Source: an uncultured Veillonella sp.
GTDB taxonomy: Bacteria > Bacillota_C > Negativicutes > Veillonellales > Veillonellaceae
Length of the DNA stretch: 5,188 nucleotides
Assembly: GCA_900765235.1 (NCBI GenBank)
Contig: CAAFRK010000273.1
Span: 1 to 5,188, forward strand
Reading direction: 5' to 3'
Both the position numbers and the translations under genes were made by a program. Shown one piece after another: positions 4,630 through 5,188 of the stretch. Below the pieces are notes generated by a model. It did no database searches. It saw nothing but the letters and a program-made list of their open reading frames with translations, and had not been told where the DNA came from. How positions within the stretch are numbered: position 1 is the first letter of the stretch; every line of letters starts with the position of its first letter.

Positions 4630-5188
4630 TTATTTAGCATGTTTAGCTTTTATATACATAGCTACCTTGTACAAGAACGTACAGAGTAACAAGTACATTA
4701 CGATACTAAGGTATGTCGCTTCAGGTGTTTCTACCCAGGCTTGAGCAAATACATCAACACCTGCTATGCGAAGCACCGCACTGAACAAGGAGCCAATAGC
4801 ACCACCAGCTACGAGACCAGAGGCAATTGTACTACCTTTGGAGAAGCGAAGATCTGCCAATTCTTTGTCTTTTGTACTATTTTGTACAAGATACGCAATC
4901 AAACCTCCGATAAGTAATGGTGTATTAATTTCCATTGGCAAGTATGTGCCCAAGGCAAATGCCAACGGTGGAACTCTTACCATCCACAAGATAATTGCAA
5001 ATAATGCACCAGCCATGTATAGAGGCCATTGAGCACTACCACCAGTCATCATTGGCTCAATGATGGCAGCCATAGCGTTCGCTTGAGGTGCATTTAATGC
5101 GTGATCTCCTACAAATCCATAAGCATCGTTCAAAAGAATCATAACACCTACAGAAAGTACGGCACAAAGAATGGTACCAACGATTTGC
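4630..5188 (-). CDS. OPT-family oligopeptide transporter, C-terminal part; 5' end outside window
   Basis: OPT proteins are large secondary transporters in the cytoplasmic membrane that import oligopeptides or metal chelates. About 185 C-terminal residues are visible, in frame from 5187 to the TAA at 4630-4632. The frame stays open and hydrophobic past the ATG at 5142 to the window edge, so that Met is internal. Hydrophobic segments include IVGTILCAVLSVGVMILL, WPLYMAGALFAIILWMV, the family-typical stretch PLAFALGTYLPMEINTPLLI followed by GGLIAYLV, a Gly/Ala-rich stretch with IASGLVAGGAIGSLFSAVL, and a last span YLSIVMYLLLCTFLYKVAMYI before the basic tail KAKHAK. A soluble loop with NSTKDKELADLRFSKG precedes the Gly/Ala-rich stretch. 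The substrate cannot be read from this part. A strong terminator follows, so the gene is probably not co-transcribed with the binding-protein gene, though both serve nutrient uptake. Confidence 0.9.
   Translation of the reverse strand, partial: QIVGTILCAVLSVGVMILLNDAYGFVGDHALNAPQANAMAAIIEPMMTGGSAQWPLYMAGALFAIILWMVRVPPLAFALGTYLPMEINTPLLIGGLIAYLVQNSTKDKELADLRFSKGSTIASGLVAGGAIGSLFSAVLRIAGVDVFAQAWVETPEATYLSIVMYLLLCTFLYKVAMYIKAKHAK

Noticed and set aside
4630..5142. A complete 170-residue membrane protein starting at ATG 5142
   Set aside because: The frame continues in hydrophobic sequence to 5187 and the family is much longer, so this is the tail of a larger gene.
1..5188. A novel defence, mobile or biosynthetic system
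   Set aside because: All sizeable open frames belong to known families (PurL, FprA, MmuM, amino-acid-binding protein, OPT), and no repeat array or unknown gene cluster is present.

Overview
The window looks like chromosomal DNA from a low-GC, anaerobic Negativicute, most likely Veillonella or a close relative. This rests on protein character (clostridial-type PurL, stand-alone diiron flavoprotein, OPT transporter), AT-rich intergenic DNA and Gram-positive-style purine-rich ribosome binding sites. It is an inference from reading, not from a database match.

Layout. The left half is read rightward: the 3' end of purL (to 560) with its terminator; a complete class A flavodiiron protein gene, fprA (723-1958), with its terminator; and a lone tRNA-Ser(GGA) gene (2208-2298) behind a near-consensus sigma-70 promoter. 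The right half is read leftward: the 3' end of an OPT-family transporter gene (4630 to the right edge) with its terminator; a 351-base intergenic region holding a promoter and several inverted repeats; a lipoprotein amino-acid-binding gene (3493-4278); and a homocysteine S-methyltransferase gene, mmuM (to 2391). The two halves converge on 2299-2390, which contains two strong hairpin terminators back to back.

How the genes relate. purL (purine synthesis), fprA (oxygen or nitric oxide reduction, protecting an anaerobe) and the tRNA look like independent transcription units, each with its own terminator and a candidate promoter for the last two. The leftward genes have a nutrient-scavenging theme: oligopeptide/OPT uptake, amino-acid capture by a membrane-anchored binding protein, and methionine formation from homocysteine. 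The binding-protein gene and mmuM lie 67 bases apart with no terminator between them, so they may be co-transcribed, although mmuM also has an extended -10 element of its own. No ABC permease or ATPase gene for the binding protein is in the window.

I see no mobile element, CRISPR array, phage gene, defence system or unknown large gene. The most interesting non-coding signal is the control region of the binding-protein gene: a good promoter (4400-4428) with two ATACC...GGTAT inverted repeats, one on each side, centred about 64 bases apart. Overall this is an ordinary housekeeping region, and the findings are modest.
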